Assembly (NCBI GenBank): GCA_046481785.1
Contig: JAWOJF010000355.1
Location: 1-19,263 of the forward strand
Reading direction: 5' to 3'
DNA from: JAWOJF01 sp046481785
GTDB lineage: Bacteria > Bacteroidota > Ignavibacteria > Ignavibacteriales > Ignavibacteriaceae
Length of the DNA: 19,263 bases
Shown: piece after piece, positions 1-10,100 of the stretch
Position numbering within the stretch: position 1 is the first letter of the stretch
How the letters are laid out: each line of letters begins with the position of its first letter
Translations under genes and position numbers: made by a program
The notes under the pieces: model-generated
The model's input: only the letters and a program-made list of their open reading frames with translations
Database searches by the model: none
What the model was told of the DNA's origin: nothing

Positions 1-2
1 CC

Positions 3-1844
3 TCTTTTTATGTTGACGATAAAGATAAAGACGGAATTCCGGATAAAGACGGCATATGGAACAGCTATTATGTAAATGCCGGGGATACAGCCTGGTGGGA
101 GTTTAACAGGCCTTTGGCTGATGATGTTTTAGCTGTACATGAATGTGACGGATTGTTTTTGGACCTTGTTGATACCGGCGGACCAAACTCATGGGGGCTG
201 CCCTATCAATGGACCGCTGAAGGGATGATAAAGTATATTGAATATTTAAGAGAAACATATTCAGGCAAGTATATTCTTGGTAACAGGGGGATATTTTATT
301 TTGATCCGGCTTTAGCAGCTCACTATGCCTATTCTGACCGCTACCGTAAAAGCATTGACGGTTTAATGATTGAAAGTTATTATGCAAAATGGGACTGGAA
401 TCAGTCGGTTGGTATTTATAATACCGGCTTTCCCTATCTCCGCGATCATTTTGCACCTTTGCTTAATATCCAGGCTAACAAGCAGGATGGGTTTGATATA
501 TTTATACTGGATTACCTGAAACTAAACCAGCAAAATTATTCCTCATTACTTGATACAGTAGTAAAAGTTACCGAACGGGATCAGGGATGGCTGATCTCGG
601 TAACAACAATATATCTTGATTCAATCAGGTCTGATACTTATCATCACCATCAAACAGACATCAACCCGCCTACATGGACTAACATAGTCGGTATCAGCAA
701 GTACAAATGGAATGGAGATGATCTTGAATTGTACTGGGATAAAGCGGTCGATCAAACACTTCCGGTTAAATATCATTTGTATATAAGTGATTCCGAAATA
801 GATTTTTCATCTCCGCCGCAGCATCCAAATTTAACTCCGCAAAGCTCCGATATATCTGATTTCAAATTCATTGTTCACGGACTTGATAAAACTAAAATTT
901 ATAAAGCTGCATTGCGTGCATCTGACAGTTCAGCCCCTGAAAATACAGATCCAAACCGGAGAATAGTTGAGATATTACCCGGTGAAAATAATCAGATATT
1001 GATTGACGGTTACTTTGATGATTGGTCAATTTCAAACCAGGTAGATTATAACGATAGAACAGAACTTGAGGGAGATACTATTGTTTCAAAATCCTGTGAT
1101 TTAATTGATGTATGGTTCGCTGAAGATGAAGATAATTTTTATTTCTCCTTTTCTGCAGGGGGGCCGGTTTTAGCCCCTCCATACTATTATCATGTATTTA
1201 TTGATGAAGATAATAATCCGCAAACAGGATATCATTCCAATAATTCCTTTATTGGCATTGATATAATGTGTGAAAACGGTTACCTCTGGCGTTACACTGG
1301 AACTGATAATACATGGTCGTGGGAATACCTGGAGCAAATAGATTATATGGTTGGGTTAAACAATAGTAACCAGGTTGAATTAGCTATACCCAGAACATTA
1401 CTTTCCGGCAATTCGCAGTCAATTTCTTTTATATATCATATTGATAATTCCGATGCTTCAGTTGATGATGATTACTCCCCAAATAATTATACACAGGATT
1501 TTTACAGTTCTAATATAGTTAGTGTAAATGAAATTCAGCAGCAGTTACCGCATTCGCTTGAAGTAACTCATTATACATATCCTAATCCTTTTAATTCTGC
1601 TGTTACATTCTCCGGAAGTTTTAACAGACCTGTTAACGGCGAGATAGAAATAATGATATATGATATTACGGGAAGTCTGATACACAGCCATATTATTGCA
1701 GGTGCAGGCCAAACTGAGTTTCAATATTCCTGGGAAGTTAATAACTCAGGAAAGCGGGAGTTACCAAGCGGCATATACCTTTTCCGGATATCCGGAAAAA
1801 AAGAAAGATTGTTTTCATACGGTAAAATTGTTTATCTGAAATAA
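3..1844 (+). CDS. Secreted GH114-like TIM-barrel glycosidase with CBM9-like domain and T9SS tail (5' partial)
   Basis: The reading frame is open from base 3, so the start and signal peptide lie outside the window; 613 codons are visible. Codons 5-17 read DDKDKDGIPDKDG, a calcium-binding thrombospondin-3-like motif. Codons ~45-220 are the C-terminal part of a TIM barrel. The strand DGLFLDLVDT and a following KYILGNRG-type strand resemble GH114 (endo-alpha-1,4-polygalactosaminidase-like) barrels. Codons ~230-330 look like a beta-sandwich/FN3-like spacer. Codons ~331-500 are a CBM9-like domain (IDGYFDDWS, then DEDNNPQTGY) related to the three copies in the next gene. Codons ~520-613 hold a type A T9SS sorting domain beginning YPNPFN and ending in a basic tail, so export across the outer membrane by type IX secretion is expected. 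The substrate is inferred only from family resemblance. The next gene follows after 204 bp and is also a carbohydrate-acting TIM barrel. Confidence 0.75.
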   Translation, partial: SFYVDDKDKDGIPDKDGIWNSYYVNAGDTAWWEFNRPLADDVLAVHECDGLFLDLVDTGGPNSWGLPYQWTAEGMIKYIEYLRETYSGKYILGNRGIFYFDPALAAHYAYSDRYRKSIDGLMIESYYAKWDWNQSVGIYNTGFPYLRDHFAPLLNIQANKQDGFDIFILDYLKLNQQNYSSLLDTVVKVTERDQGWLISVTTIYLDSIRSDTYHHHQTDINPPTWTNIVGISKYKWNGDDLELYWDKAVDQTLPVKYHLYISDSEIDFSSPPQHPNLTPQSSDISDFKFIVHGLDKTKIYKAALRASDSSAPENTDPNRRIVEILPGENNQILIDGYFDDWSISNQVDYNDRTELEGDTIVSKSCDLIDVWFAEDEDNFYFSFSAGGPVLAPPYYYHVFIDEDNNPQTGYHSNNSFIGIDIMCENGYLWRYTGTDNTWSWEYLEQIDYMVGLNNSNQVELAIPRTLLSGNSQSISFIYHIDNSDASVDDDYSPNNYTQDFYSSNIVSVNEIQQQLPHSLEVTHYTYPNPFNSAVTFSGSFNRPVNGEIEIMIYDITGSLIHSHIIAGAGQTEFQYSWEVNNSGKRELPSGIYLFRISGKKERLFSYGKIVYLK

Positions 1845-2048
1845 TAACAGATTAATTATTAGAATTTTTATTAACAGCAATTTCTAAATTAACAGTCCCA
1901 TGGCTGCTCATCTTAAGGGAATGAAGTAATAAAATTTAACTGCTCAGTTTCCTGATTCATATTTATTACCATTTCAAAAAACAAACAGATTTGTCAGGGG
2001 ATTGCTATGCTTAATTCAACCACTTATCAAAAATAAAGGAGCGAATGT

Positions 2049-5000
2049 ATGAGCAAAAGAATACTGCTTAATTTTTTATTTGGTGCTATGATCCTGGTGC
2101 TGCTATCCTGTAATGATAAAGATAATATTACAGAGCCGGACAACTCGGCCGGGAACTTAAATAAATCAGCTACTTCGGTTTCTGTTTCACCAAATATGAA
2201 AATGATAATTCCGGCTTACTGGATAACAAGCGATCCTAACTGGCTGGCAATTACATCGGAAGCGGCACTTTATCCCGGTTTGATTTATGCAATTGTTAAC
2301 ACAGCATCAAGCGGTCCCGGGGGAGCAGTTGATCCTAATTTATTAACAAAAATGACCGATTTTCATAACGCCGGCGGCAGGATACTGGTTTATGTAAATA
2401 CATGGGATTATCCAACCTTTACTCCGGTACCCGAAGCAACGGTAAAATCGGATGTTGATAAATGGTATAGCTGGTACGGCAATTCAATAATAGACGGCGT
2501 TTTCTATGACCAGATGTACCCATGGGATGGAGGGCAGGAGCAGTTTTACCGGAACCTTTATCTTCATGTTAAAAGTAAAAGTTCATCAGATATAGTAGTG
2601 GGTAATCCGGGAGGCTGGTCAACTCCTACTTATGTTGAATGGAACGGCAACAGAGTTACAGATGTTATCTGTACCTTCGAAAGAGAATACACTGTAATTA
2701 CAGGCCCACCTGCATGGGAGTACCAGCCATGGCAGACAAATTTTACATACGATAGATTTTATTTCCTTCCTCACTCTGCGCCAAATGCTTCAAATATGGA
2801 AGCAATGATTATAGAGGCAATGAACCACGATTATGGATGGTTCTACTGTACAAGCGGCACAATGCCTAATCCATGGCCTACATTACCGCCATACTTTCAG
2901 CAAATGTGCAACTCTTTGTTCGGTGGTACAGGCGGCCGTGCTCCAATAACTATTGATGGGAATGCAAACGACTGGAGTTCGATACCCGCACTAGCTACCG
3001 GGACAACTTCAGTACAAACTTTAAAAGCAACCAGCGATGCAGGCAGTCTTTACCTGCTTATACAGGGGACAGATATAAACAGCGCAACTCCCCAGTTTTT
3101 AATTAATATAGATAATAATAATTCAACAGGGTATGTTGAACCAAGCTGGTCTGCAAACGGCTGCGACCGTTTAATTGAAAATAACTATTTGTATAAACAT
3201 AATACAAGCGGATGGTCATGGACTCAGCTAACCGCAATATCAACGCATGTAATAAACAGTACAACACTTGAAGTTAAAATTCCGCTTACAACAATAGGCA
3301 TTACCGGAGGCAGTACAATCCGCATTGGTTTTATGAAGGGTAATTCATCAACCGAACGTGTTCCTATGAATGGAGGGACTATGCCGTCATTTGTTGTTTC
3401 AGGAAGCGCCGGCGATACTACACCGCCCACTACTCCAACAGGGCTTGCATCTTCAAATGTTACAAGTAGTTCTGTTAATCTTACATGGAATGCCTCAACA
3501 GATGATATAGGTGTAACAGGTTATGATATTTATCAGAATGGTGTATTTAATAAAAATGTTTCAGGTACATCAACTACTATGGCAGGGCTGAATCCAAGTA
3601 CTGCATATAGTTTTTATGTTAGAGCTAAGGATGCAGCTAATAATGCTTCCGGCAATAGTAATACAGTAAATATAACTACTTTAGGAGGCGGGGGTGATAC
3701 AATACCACCCAGTACTCCAACAGGGCTTGCATCTTCAAATGTAACCAGCAGTTCTGTTAATCTTACGTGGAATGCTTCAACAGATGATGTAGGAGTTACA
3801 GGTTACGATATTTATCAGAATGGTGTATTTAATAAAAATGTTTCGGGTACATCTGCAACAATGAGCGGGCTGTCAGCCGCTACTGCTTATAGTTTTTATG
3901 TGCGCGCCAAAGATGCCGCGGGTAATGCATCAGGAAACAGTAATACGGTGAACATAACTACTTCCGGCGGTTCATCAATAATTGTTGACGGGAATGCCGG
4001 TGAATGGGGCTCAATACCTGCTATTGCAACCGGCACTACGGCGGTACAAACCTTAAAGGCGGCAAGCGATGCTTCAACCCTTTATCTTCTGATACAGGGA
4101 ACCGGGCTAAACACTGGTGCCTATCCTGATTTTCTTATTAATACTGATAACAATAATACAACAGGTTATAATAATACTAACTGGTCATCAAACGGCTGCG
4201 ACAGGTTAGTTGAAAATCAGTATTTGTACAGTCATAATGCAAGCGGATGGTCTTGGACGAACCAGGTTATACTTTCACAGTATGTCAGGAACAGCAGCGT
4301 AATAGAAGTGGCAATCCCATTGTCAAATCTTGGTATATCAACAGGAAGTACGATACGTATAGGCTTCTGGAAGGACTTTTCATCTACTGAACTTCTGCCT
4401 ATGAACGGAGGTACAATGCCTTCTTATACAATTGGCGGAGGCGGAGGTGATGATACCCCTCCAACTGCCCCGGGTAATTTAGTGTCTTCTAACATTACTA
4501 TAAATAGTGTAAACTTAACCTGGGATGCATCAACTGATAATGTTGGTGTTACAGGATATGACGTTTACCAGGATGGTATATTTATTAAGAATATTGCCGG
4601 TACCTCAACTACAATGACAGGCTTAAACCCAAATACAGCCTATAGTTTTTATGTTAAAGCAAAAGATGCCGCAGGAAATGCTTCCGCTAACAGCAATACG
4701 GTTAACATAACTACTCTGGGGGGTGATACAGAGGCGCCAACAGTTCCGGGTAACTTAACTTCCTCCGGTATTACAGCAAGCAGCTTAAACCTTAGCTGGA
4801 ATGCATCAACCGATAATGTTGGTGTTACAGGTTATGATGTTTATAAAAACGGAATATATAATAAGACAGTTACAGGAACATCAACCAGCATGACCGGGTT
4901 AGCTGCCGGCTCAACATACAGCTTTTATATTAGAGCAAGGGATGCAGCCGGAAATATATCATCAAACAGCAATACAATAAATCCTGCTACTACTGCCATT

Positions 5001-5468
5001 ACTATTAATGGAAATGCAAGTGAATGGGGAAGTATCAGCGCACTGGCAACCAATACGGGTACTGTCCAAACCTTAAAGGTAACAAACAATTCATCTAATC
5101 TGTATTTGCTTATACAGGGAACAGGTCTAACTGCTGCTGCATATGGCAATTTCTACATTGATACCGATAATAACAGTGCAACAGGATACAGCGCCTCCGT
5201 TTGGGCTTCAAACGGATGTGACTACATGGTTGAGAATAATATTATCTATCAGCATAATGGCGGCGGCTGGTCATGGACTGCAATAGCAACCCTTCCCGCT
5301 GCTCAATATGTTGAAAACAATACTGTTATTGAAGTACGTGTACCGCTTTCGCAGCTTGGTATTACAAATACAAGTACAATTAAGATAGGTTATGTTCAGG
5401 ATAACTCATCTTCAAAACAGGCTCCCGCTGCCGGTGCAGCTATGCCTGTAAAAGCTCTTGTTCAGTAA
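2049..5468 (+). CDS. Spherulin-4/GH135-like lipoprotein with three CBM9-like and four FN3 domains
   Basis: The 1139-residue product has a lipoprotein signal with lipobox LLSC and lipidation Cys21. The start is supported by AAAGGAG at 2035-2041, seven bases before ATG. Residues ~50-290 form a spherulation-specific family 4 type barrel (IIPAYW, then GGRILVYVNTW, then DGVFYDQ with Asp154, and a TFERE segment with Glu211/Glu213). These acids sit where the family's catalytic residues are expected, but I cannot align them exactly. The C-terminal part is modular: CBM9-like ~300-455, FN3 ~455-547, FN3 ~548-641, CBM9-like ~643-795, FN3 ~800-890, FN3 ~892-980, CBM9-like ~983-1130. Gly-rich linkers join several modules. 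Each CBM9-like copy has a DGNAxxW start and a DNNNxTGY motif. No T9SS tail is visible. GH135 Sph3 cleaves fungal galactosaminogalactan; activity here is inference. A hairpin terminator follows the stop codon. Confidence 0.8.
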   Translation: MSKRILLNFLFGAMILVLLSCNDKDNITEPDNSAGNLNKSATSVSVSPNMKMIIPAYWITSDPNWLAITSEAALYPGLIYAIVNTASSGPGGAVDPNLLTKMTDFHNAGGRILVYVNTWDYPTFTPVPEATVKSDVDKWYSWYGNSIIDGVFYDQMYPWDGGQEQFYRNLYLHVKSKSSSDIVVGNPGGWSTPTYVEWNGNRVTDVICTFEREYTVITGPPAWEYQPWQTNFTYDRFYFLPHSAPNASNMEAMIIEAMNHDYGWFYCTSGTMPNPWPTLPPYFQQMCNSLFGGTGGRAPITIDGNANDWSSIPALATGTTSVQTLKATSDAGSLYLLIQGTDINSATPQFLINIDNNNSTGYVEPSWSANGCDRLIENNYLYKHNTSGWSWTQLTAISTHVINSTTLEVKIPLTTIGITGGSTIRIGFMKGNSSTERVPMNGGTMPSFVVSGSAGDTTPPTTPTGLASSNVTSSSVNLTWNASTDDIGVTGYDIYQNGVFNKNVSGTSTTMAGLNPSTAYSFYVRAKDAANNASGNSNTVNITTLGGGGDTIPPSTPTGLASSNVTSSSVNLTWNASTDDVGVTGYDIYQNGVFNKNVSGTSATMSGLSAATAYSFYVRAKDAAGNASGNSNTVNITTSGGSSIIVDGNAGEWGSIPAIATGTTAVQTLKAASDASTLYLLIQGTGLNTGAYPDFLINTDNNNTTGYNNTNWSSNGCDRLVENQYLYSHNASGWSWTNQVILSQYVRNSSVIEVAIPLSNLGISTGSTIRIGFWKDFSSTELLPMNGGTMPSYTIGGGGGDDTPPTAPGNLVSSNITINSVNLTWDASTDNVGVTGYDVYQDGIFIKNIAGTSTTMTGLNPNTAYSFYVKAKDAAGNASANSNTVNITTLGGDTEAPTVPGNLTSSGITASSLNLSWNASTDNVGVTGYDVYKNGIYNKTVTGTSTSMTGLAAGSTYSFYIRARDAAGNISSNSNTINPATTAITINGNASEWGSISALATNTGTVQTLKVTNNSSNLYLLIQGTGLTAAAYGNFYIDTDNNSATGYSASVWASNGCDYMVENNIIYQHNGGGWSWTAIATLPAAQYVENNTVIEVRVPLSQLGITNTSTIKIGYVQDNSSSKQAPAAGAAMPVKALVQ
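3411..3974 (+). repeat. Tandem FN3 duplication, 282-bp period
   Basis: Two adjacent FN3-coding units, 3411-3692 and 3693-3974, repeat with a period of 282 bp (94 codons). They share long, nearly identical DNA stretches, for example CCAACAGGGCTTGCATCTTC at 3435 and 3717. The FN3 units at ~4448 and ~4723 are recognisably related but far more diverged at the DNA level. This points to a recent in-frame duplication of the first FN3 module. Confidence 0.85.
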
Positions 5469-5489
5469 AGGTTAGCTTAGAGTAACTCC

Positions 5490-5521
5490 AATAAGCTTGC
5501 GGATAAAACCGCAAGCTTATT
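5490..5521. terminator. Bidirectional hairpin terminator between convergent genes
   Basis: A perfect 13-bp inverted repeat, AATAAGCTTGCGG and its complement, surrounds the 6-base loop ATAAAA. It lies 21 bp after the spherulin-like gene and 45 bp beyond the stop of the convergent minus-strand gene. The following T-tract is poor on both strands. Termination in both directions is inferred from symmetry and position. Confidence 0.75.
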
Positions 5522-5566
5522 CTAAAACACCTTCAATTAAAAATCATTTTATACATTTTAAAAGAA

Positions 5567-6706
5567 TTACTTATAATTTCTTATCGTATCTTCAAAAGCT
5601 TTCCAGTGTTCTTCCGTCATCGAATGAGCTGAGAAGAGAGCAATGCCATTAGCTCCGCCGGTTAAAGAAGCTTCTACCGCTTTCTTTAAACCATTTGGGA
5701 ACAAATCGGGGATGAATAAGCCGCTGTATAATTCCATCGGTTTTTTTAATGACTCAATGCCTATTTCATTTTGGTTTTTAATCCATTCATGCCCCTGCCA
5801 ATAGAAACTGTTATAATTCATCAGGTGAACCGAATCAAGATTCCAGTTTGACCATTGCTGACGTACATTATGCTGATTCCATGGAGGAAATACCGCTGCA
5901 GTAACCTGTTTATTGTATTTCTTAGCTGCCGGAATTAATTTACCGTTTACAAGATTGGTAATGCTGTCATACCGGAATTGTTTCCATTCCATATTAATGC
6001 TTGGATCTTTTAAATCTGAAAGAGTAATCCCTGTCTGTTCTTTAAACTTTGCCCGGCAGACCTCACAGTAACAATAATCGTATTCAGGATATTCCTTGTC
6101 CTGTATAATTCCATATTTAGGGCGTAACGATTCTGAAATAATAACTTCCGGATAGCGTATGTAATCCAGATGAACTCCATCAACAAGTTCATAAGAGGCA
6201 AGTTCATCTACTGTTTTTGTTATATAATCCTGCGGTCCTTCTCTTGAAGGGCACAGAAATTTATACCATGCGGCATATGGTGGATGCTGCAGGCATGATT
6301 CTCCTCTTGCATTTACAATATACCATTCAGGATGATTCTTTAATATTTCTTCATTATTGCAGACCATGGTCCACATCCAGGTATGTACTTCCAGGCCGGA
6401 GTCTTTAGCTAATGGTAATATTTTTTCAAGTAATTTATCTTTTACCGGAAGATGTTTACTGCCGTACAGGGCAACCCTGCTGCTGGTAACTTCAGGGATA
6501 ATTGCATCTATACCTGCGGCGCGTATCCGCTCAAACTTCTTTTTCCATTCATCTATTGTAAAATCGGTATCTATAGATAACCATGCCCAGTGTTTTAATT
6601 TTTTCTCAATGCCTTTTGCATGTATTTTATTCAGACTGTTAAAGGGGTCTAATACAAGTCCTGCCGATGCCAGGCCTAAAACTTTTAATAGTTCTCTTCT
6701 GTTCAT
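5567..6706 (-). CDS. GHL10-like (glycosyl hydrolase-like 10) TIM-barrel protein with Tat-type leader
   Basis: The 379-residue product begins MNRRELLKVLG followed by a short hydrophobic stretch, a twin-arginine-type leader that suggests folded export to the periplasm. The mature part reads as a TIM barrel. It has AGIDAIIPEV near residue 65, a HTWMW strand near 108, and the family signature VDGVHLDYIRYP with Asp181, typical of GHL10/DUF187 proteins such as YngK. Residues 211-220 contain a CxCxxC cluster (Cys212, Cys214, Cys217) in YCYCEVCRAKF, which could bind a metal. Family members are linked to polysaccharide or cell-wall glycan cleavage, but the substrate here is unknown. The gene is convergent with the spherulin-like gene and divergent from the HTCS gene. 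No obvious Shine-Dalgarno sequence precedes the ATG, and no copy of the 42-bp operator is nearby. Confidence 0.75.
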   Translation of the reverse strand: MNRRELLKVLGLASAGLVLDPFNSLNKIHAKGIEKKLKHWAWLSIDTDFTIDEWKKKFERIRAAGIDAIIPEVTSSRVALYGSKHLPVKDKLLEKILPLAKDSGLEVHTWMWTMVCNNEEILKNHPEWYIVNARGESCLQHPPYAAWYKFLCPSREGPQDYITKTVDELASYELVDGVHLDYIRYPEVIISESLRPKYGIIQDKEYPEYDYCYCEVCRAKFKEQTGITLSDLKDPSINMEWKQFRYDSITNLVNGKLIPAAKKYNKQVTAAVFPPWNQHNVRQQWSNWNLDSVHLMNYNSFYWQGHEWIKNQNEIGIESLKKPMELYSGLFIPDLFPNGLKKAVEASLTGGANGIALFSAHSMTEEHWKAFEDTIRNYK

Positions 6707-7104
6707 TTATTTAACTCATTAAATTGTTTTTCAGAAAGGTTTGGAAATATACAAAATGCAGTATTTATTTTACAAGCAGCAGTTAAGCTAAAATGCTATT
6801 TAAAGAAGTTTTTTTAAAGAATTTTATGAATTGGAAATTTATTGAATCGGAAAAGTATTTTAGAACTGGAACAAATTCTTGTGCTTTCCTATAAAAAAGC
6901 CTGAATACAGCAAAAAATGCTGCTTTTTGCTTTTAGTACTATCCGTTTTATCATATTAATATCTGCCTGTAAAATGAATAAAATTTTTCATAACATTACT
7001 CAGTAAAAATAAGTTGCAAATTTTGCTTATTAATATCAACTTAATACCCTTAAAAATAATAGTTTTCATTTGGTAATTGTGTGGTTTATTTAGAATTTAT
7101 AAAG
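6707..7104. other. Divergent intergenic region with no gene
   Basis: This 398-bp, very AT-rich gap separates the divergent GHL10-like and HTCS genes, so it must hold both promoters. I could not fix a convincing promoter for either. It contains the overlapping hairpins described at 6894-6934 and an imperfect palindrome at about 7009-7032 (AATAAG, GCAAA, TTTGC, CTTATT), which could be a protein-binding site. The 42-bp operator found upstream of the later genes is absent. Confidence 0.5.
6894..6934 (+). other. Overlapping alternative hairpins upstream of the HTCS gene
   Basis: Three mutually exclusive pairings are visible. AAAAAGC (6894-6900) pairs with GCTTTTT (6922-6928). AGCAAAAA (6909-6916) pairs with TTTTTGCT (6924-6931). 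CAGCA (6908-6912) pairs with TGCTG (6918-6922). The second is followed by more T residues, giving a terminator-like shape. No plus-strand gene lies upstream for it to terminate, so a leader attenuator or the end of a small RNA are options. No transcript evidence exists. Confidence 0.3.
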
Positions 7105-10100
7105 ATGAAAAAGTTCCCCGTTCTGTTTTTTTGCAGGAGAATGCCGGCAGCACTTAGCATCTTCATTATTTATTTATTCTCAACTTCCTCTTTGAATGCA
7201 CAACAACAGGATCTTCATTTCAAGCATATTACCCCTGACGATGGATTATCAAAATCAAGTGTTACCCGGATATTACAGGATAAACAAGGCTTTATATGGA
7301 TTGGTACCTTTAATGGTCTGAACCGTTATGATGGTTATGAGTTTACTGTATATCAGTATGATCAGGGCAACTCGCATAGTATAACGCATAATTATATCTC
7401 TTCTATGATTGAAGATCATGAAGGCAGATTATGGGTTGGCACAAGTGACGGATTAAACAGTTATAATAAAACTACTAATAGTTTTGAACGCTACAGGCAT
7501 AATAGTAAAACACCTTCAAGTATTAGTGACAGCCAGATTGAAGCTATTTTTGAAGACAGCAGCCATCGCTTATGGATTGGAACCAGGAACGGCGGACTTA
7601 ATCTGTATGACAGGAACCGTAAAGTGTTTGAGCATTTTGTCCATAATAAAAAAGATGCTAAGAGTTTAAGCAGTAATTTTATAAGTGCAATCTTTGAAAA
7701 CAGTGATGGAAATCTGTGGATCGGGCATAGAGATGGGTCTTTAGATATTTTTAACAGCAGTCAAAAGAAATTTAATCGTCTTACCTATCAGGGAAAAAAG
7801 CTTACCAATTCTCCAATCATGTCTATTGTCCAGTCCCATAATGATATCTGGATAGGAACACAGGGAGACGGTCTCTTTCATGTAAAGTATAAATCACCGG
7901 ATCTGGAAGTAATTAATCATTATTTGTATCACCCGCGGCAGCAGAACACTATTACAGGTAACGTAATCCTTTCTCTCATGGAAGATAGTTACGGCAGGTT
8001 ATGGATAGGAACTGAAGATGAAGGGCTGAATATACTTGATATTGAAAAAGGGAAATTTTATCACTATAAAACTGATCCTTTCGATTATTCAAGTTTAAAC
8101 AATAACTCTATATATAATATATATGAAGATCATGTTGGAAATATCTGGATAGGCACATATTCCGGCGGCATTAATTTATTAACAAGAAACTATTTTGAGT
8201 ATTACAGGCATATGCCGGGTATTGATAATAGTCTTAGTAATAATAATGTAAATAATTTCCTGGAAGATAACGATGGGAATATCTGGATTGCAACCGGCGC
8301 AAGCGGGCTGGACAAGTTTGACAGGAAAAATAAAAAATTTACTAATTATAATAGTACAAATAGTGATATAAGTGCAGATGTTATTTTATCCCTGTATCAG
8401 GATGACAGTGAAGATGTTTGGATCGGTACCTGGGCTAACGGTTTATACAGGTTTAACAGGAAATCGGGTACCATAAGCAGATACACTAAAGAACAAAACG
8501 GGCTTGCCAGCAATAACATTTTCCAAATTCTGGAAAGCAAAAAAGGAGAACTGTGGCTTTGTACCTTCTGGGGCGGGCTTACCCGTTTTAATACTGAAAA
8601 CCTTGCTGTTACTATTTACAGTAAAGAGAACAGCGGCTTGGGTGATAATGATGTTAGAGCAATAACCAGGGATTATGAAGGTAATCTATGGATAGGTACT
8701 GATGTGGGGTTAGATCACTTTAATCCGGAAACAAATGTTTTTAAAAATTACCAGCATAGTGAGAATAATAAGAATAGTTTAAGCAAAGGATTTATTTCCT
8801 TTGTAATGCAGTCATCAGACTCCACTGTGTGGGTAGGTACTATGGGGGGGCTGAATAAATTCGACAGGAAATCCAATTCTTTTATCCATTACAATACAAA
8901 AAACGGGTTATCCAATGATGAAATTATGTGTATTGTTGAAGATAAGAACAAACATTTGTGGATAAGTACCACTAAAGGTATTTCAAGATTTGATCCTGAA
9001 ACTGAGACCTTTAAAAACTTTGATGTTTCAGACGGTCTGCAAAGAAACGAGTTTAATAACCGCAGCGGCATAAGAACAAGGCAGGGTGAAATTGTTTTTG
9101 GTGGTAATAACGGGTTTAATATTTTTCAGCCTGAAGATTTTAAAGACAACCCGGTTGTTCCCACTGTTGTTATTAATGATTTGAGAATATTTAATAAGCC
9201 GGTTGCAATAGGAGAAAAAGATTCTCCTCTTCAAAAAAGTATTATTGAAACCGATGAGCTTACTTTGTCTTACAAGCAATCTGTTTTTTCTTTCAGTTTT
9301 GTTGCACTTAATTATACCAGTCCTGAAAAAAACCAGTATGCTTATATGATGGAAGGTTTTGATGACGATTGGAACTATATTGGTACAAACCGGACTGCTA
9401 CTTATACAAATCTTGACCCGGGAAATTATGTCTTCAGAGTAAAGGCATCAAATAATGATGGGAAATGGAATGAAAAGGGAGCATCACTTAATATCAGGAT
9501 AGAGCCTCCTTTCTGGAAAACATGGTGGGCTTACATGCTTGAAGCAGCTATAGTTATAATGATTTCTTATTTTATTATTAACTACTATATAAGCAGGCAG
9601 CGTTTAAAGAATGCTTTAAAGATAGAGCATCTGGAGTTAGAGAAAATGTATGAGCTTGATCAGACGAAGACAAGATTTTTCTCGAATATCTCTCATGAAT
9701 TTCACTCTCCAATAACTCTTATTTTAAGCCCGCTCGAAAAACTTATTGGTTCATTTTCGGTTGATGATAAAATAAGAAACAGCCTGACACTGGTTCACCG
9801 GAATGCAAAAAGACTTCAGCGTATGATAAACCAGTTAAAAGATTTTAACAAACTGGAAACCGGAGATCTGCAGTTATTCCTTTCAAAAGGGGATATTATT
9901 CATTTTGTTAAAGAAATTTTTCATTCATTCCAGGATTTTGCCCGGGATCACCAGATAGATTTTCAATTTGAAGCAAATCAGGAGCAGCACCCTGCTTGGT
10001 TTGACCCTGATAAAGTAGATAAAATTATTTATAATTTGTTGTCAAATGCTTTCAAATTTACTCCTGATGAGGGAAAAATTGTTGTTTCTATATCAATTAT

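Noticed and set aside
1962..2010. TTTATTACC and TTTGTC before the spherulin-like gene as a fourth operator
   Set aside because: The two TTT(A/G)T cores are 28 bp apart, not 21, and there is no CCGAGA end; similarity is within chance for AT-rich DNA.
6934..6978. TTAGTACTATCCG followed by ATATCTGCC before the HTCS gene as an operator copy
   Set aside because: Aligning it with the other copies needs gaps, and the TTTGTTAC core is missing in both halves.
7081..7104. GTG start of the HTCS gene at 7081
   Set aside because: It would place eight extra residues before an otherwise normal signal peptide, and no RBS supports it; ATG 7105 fits better.
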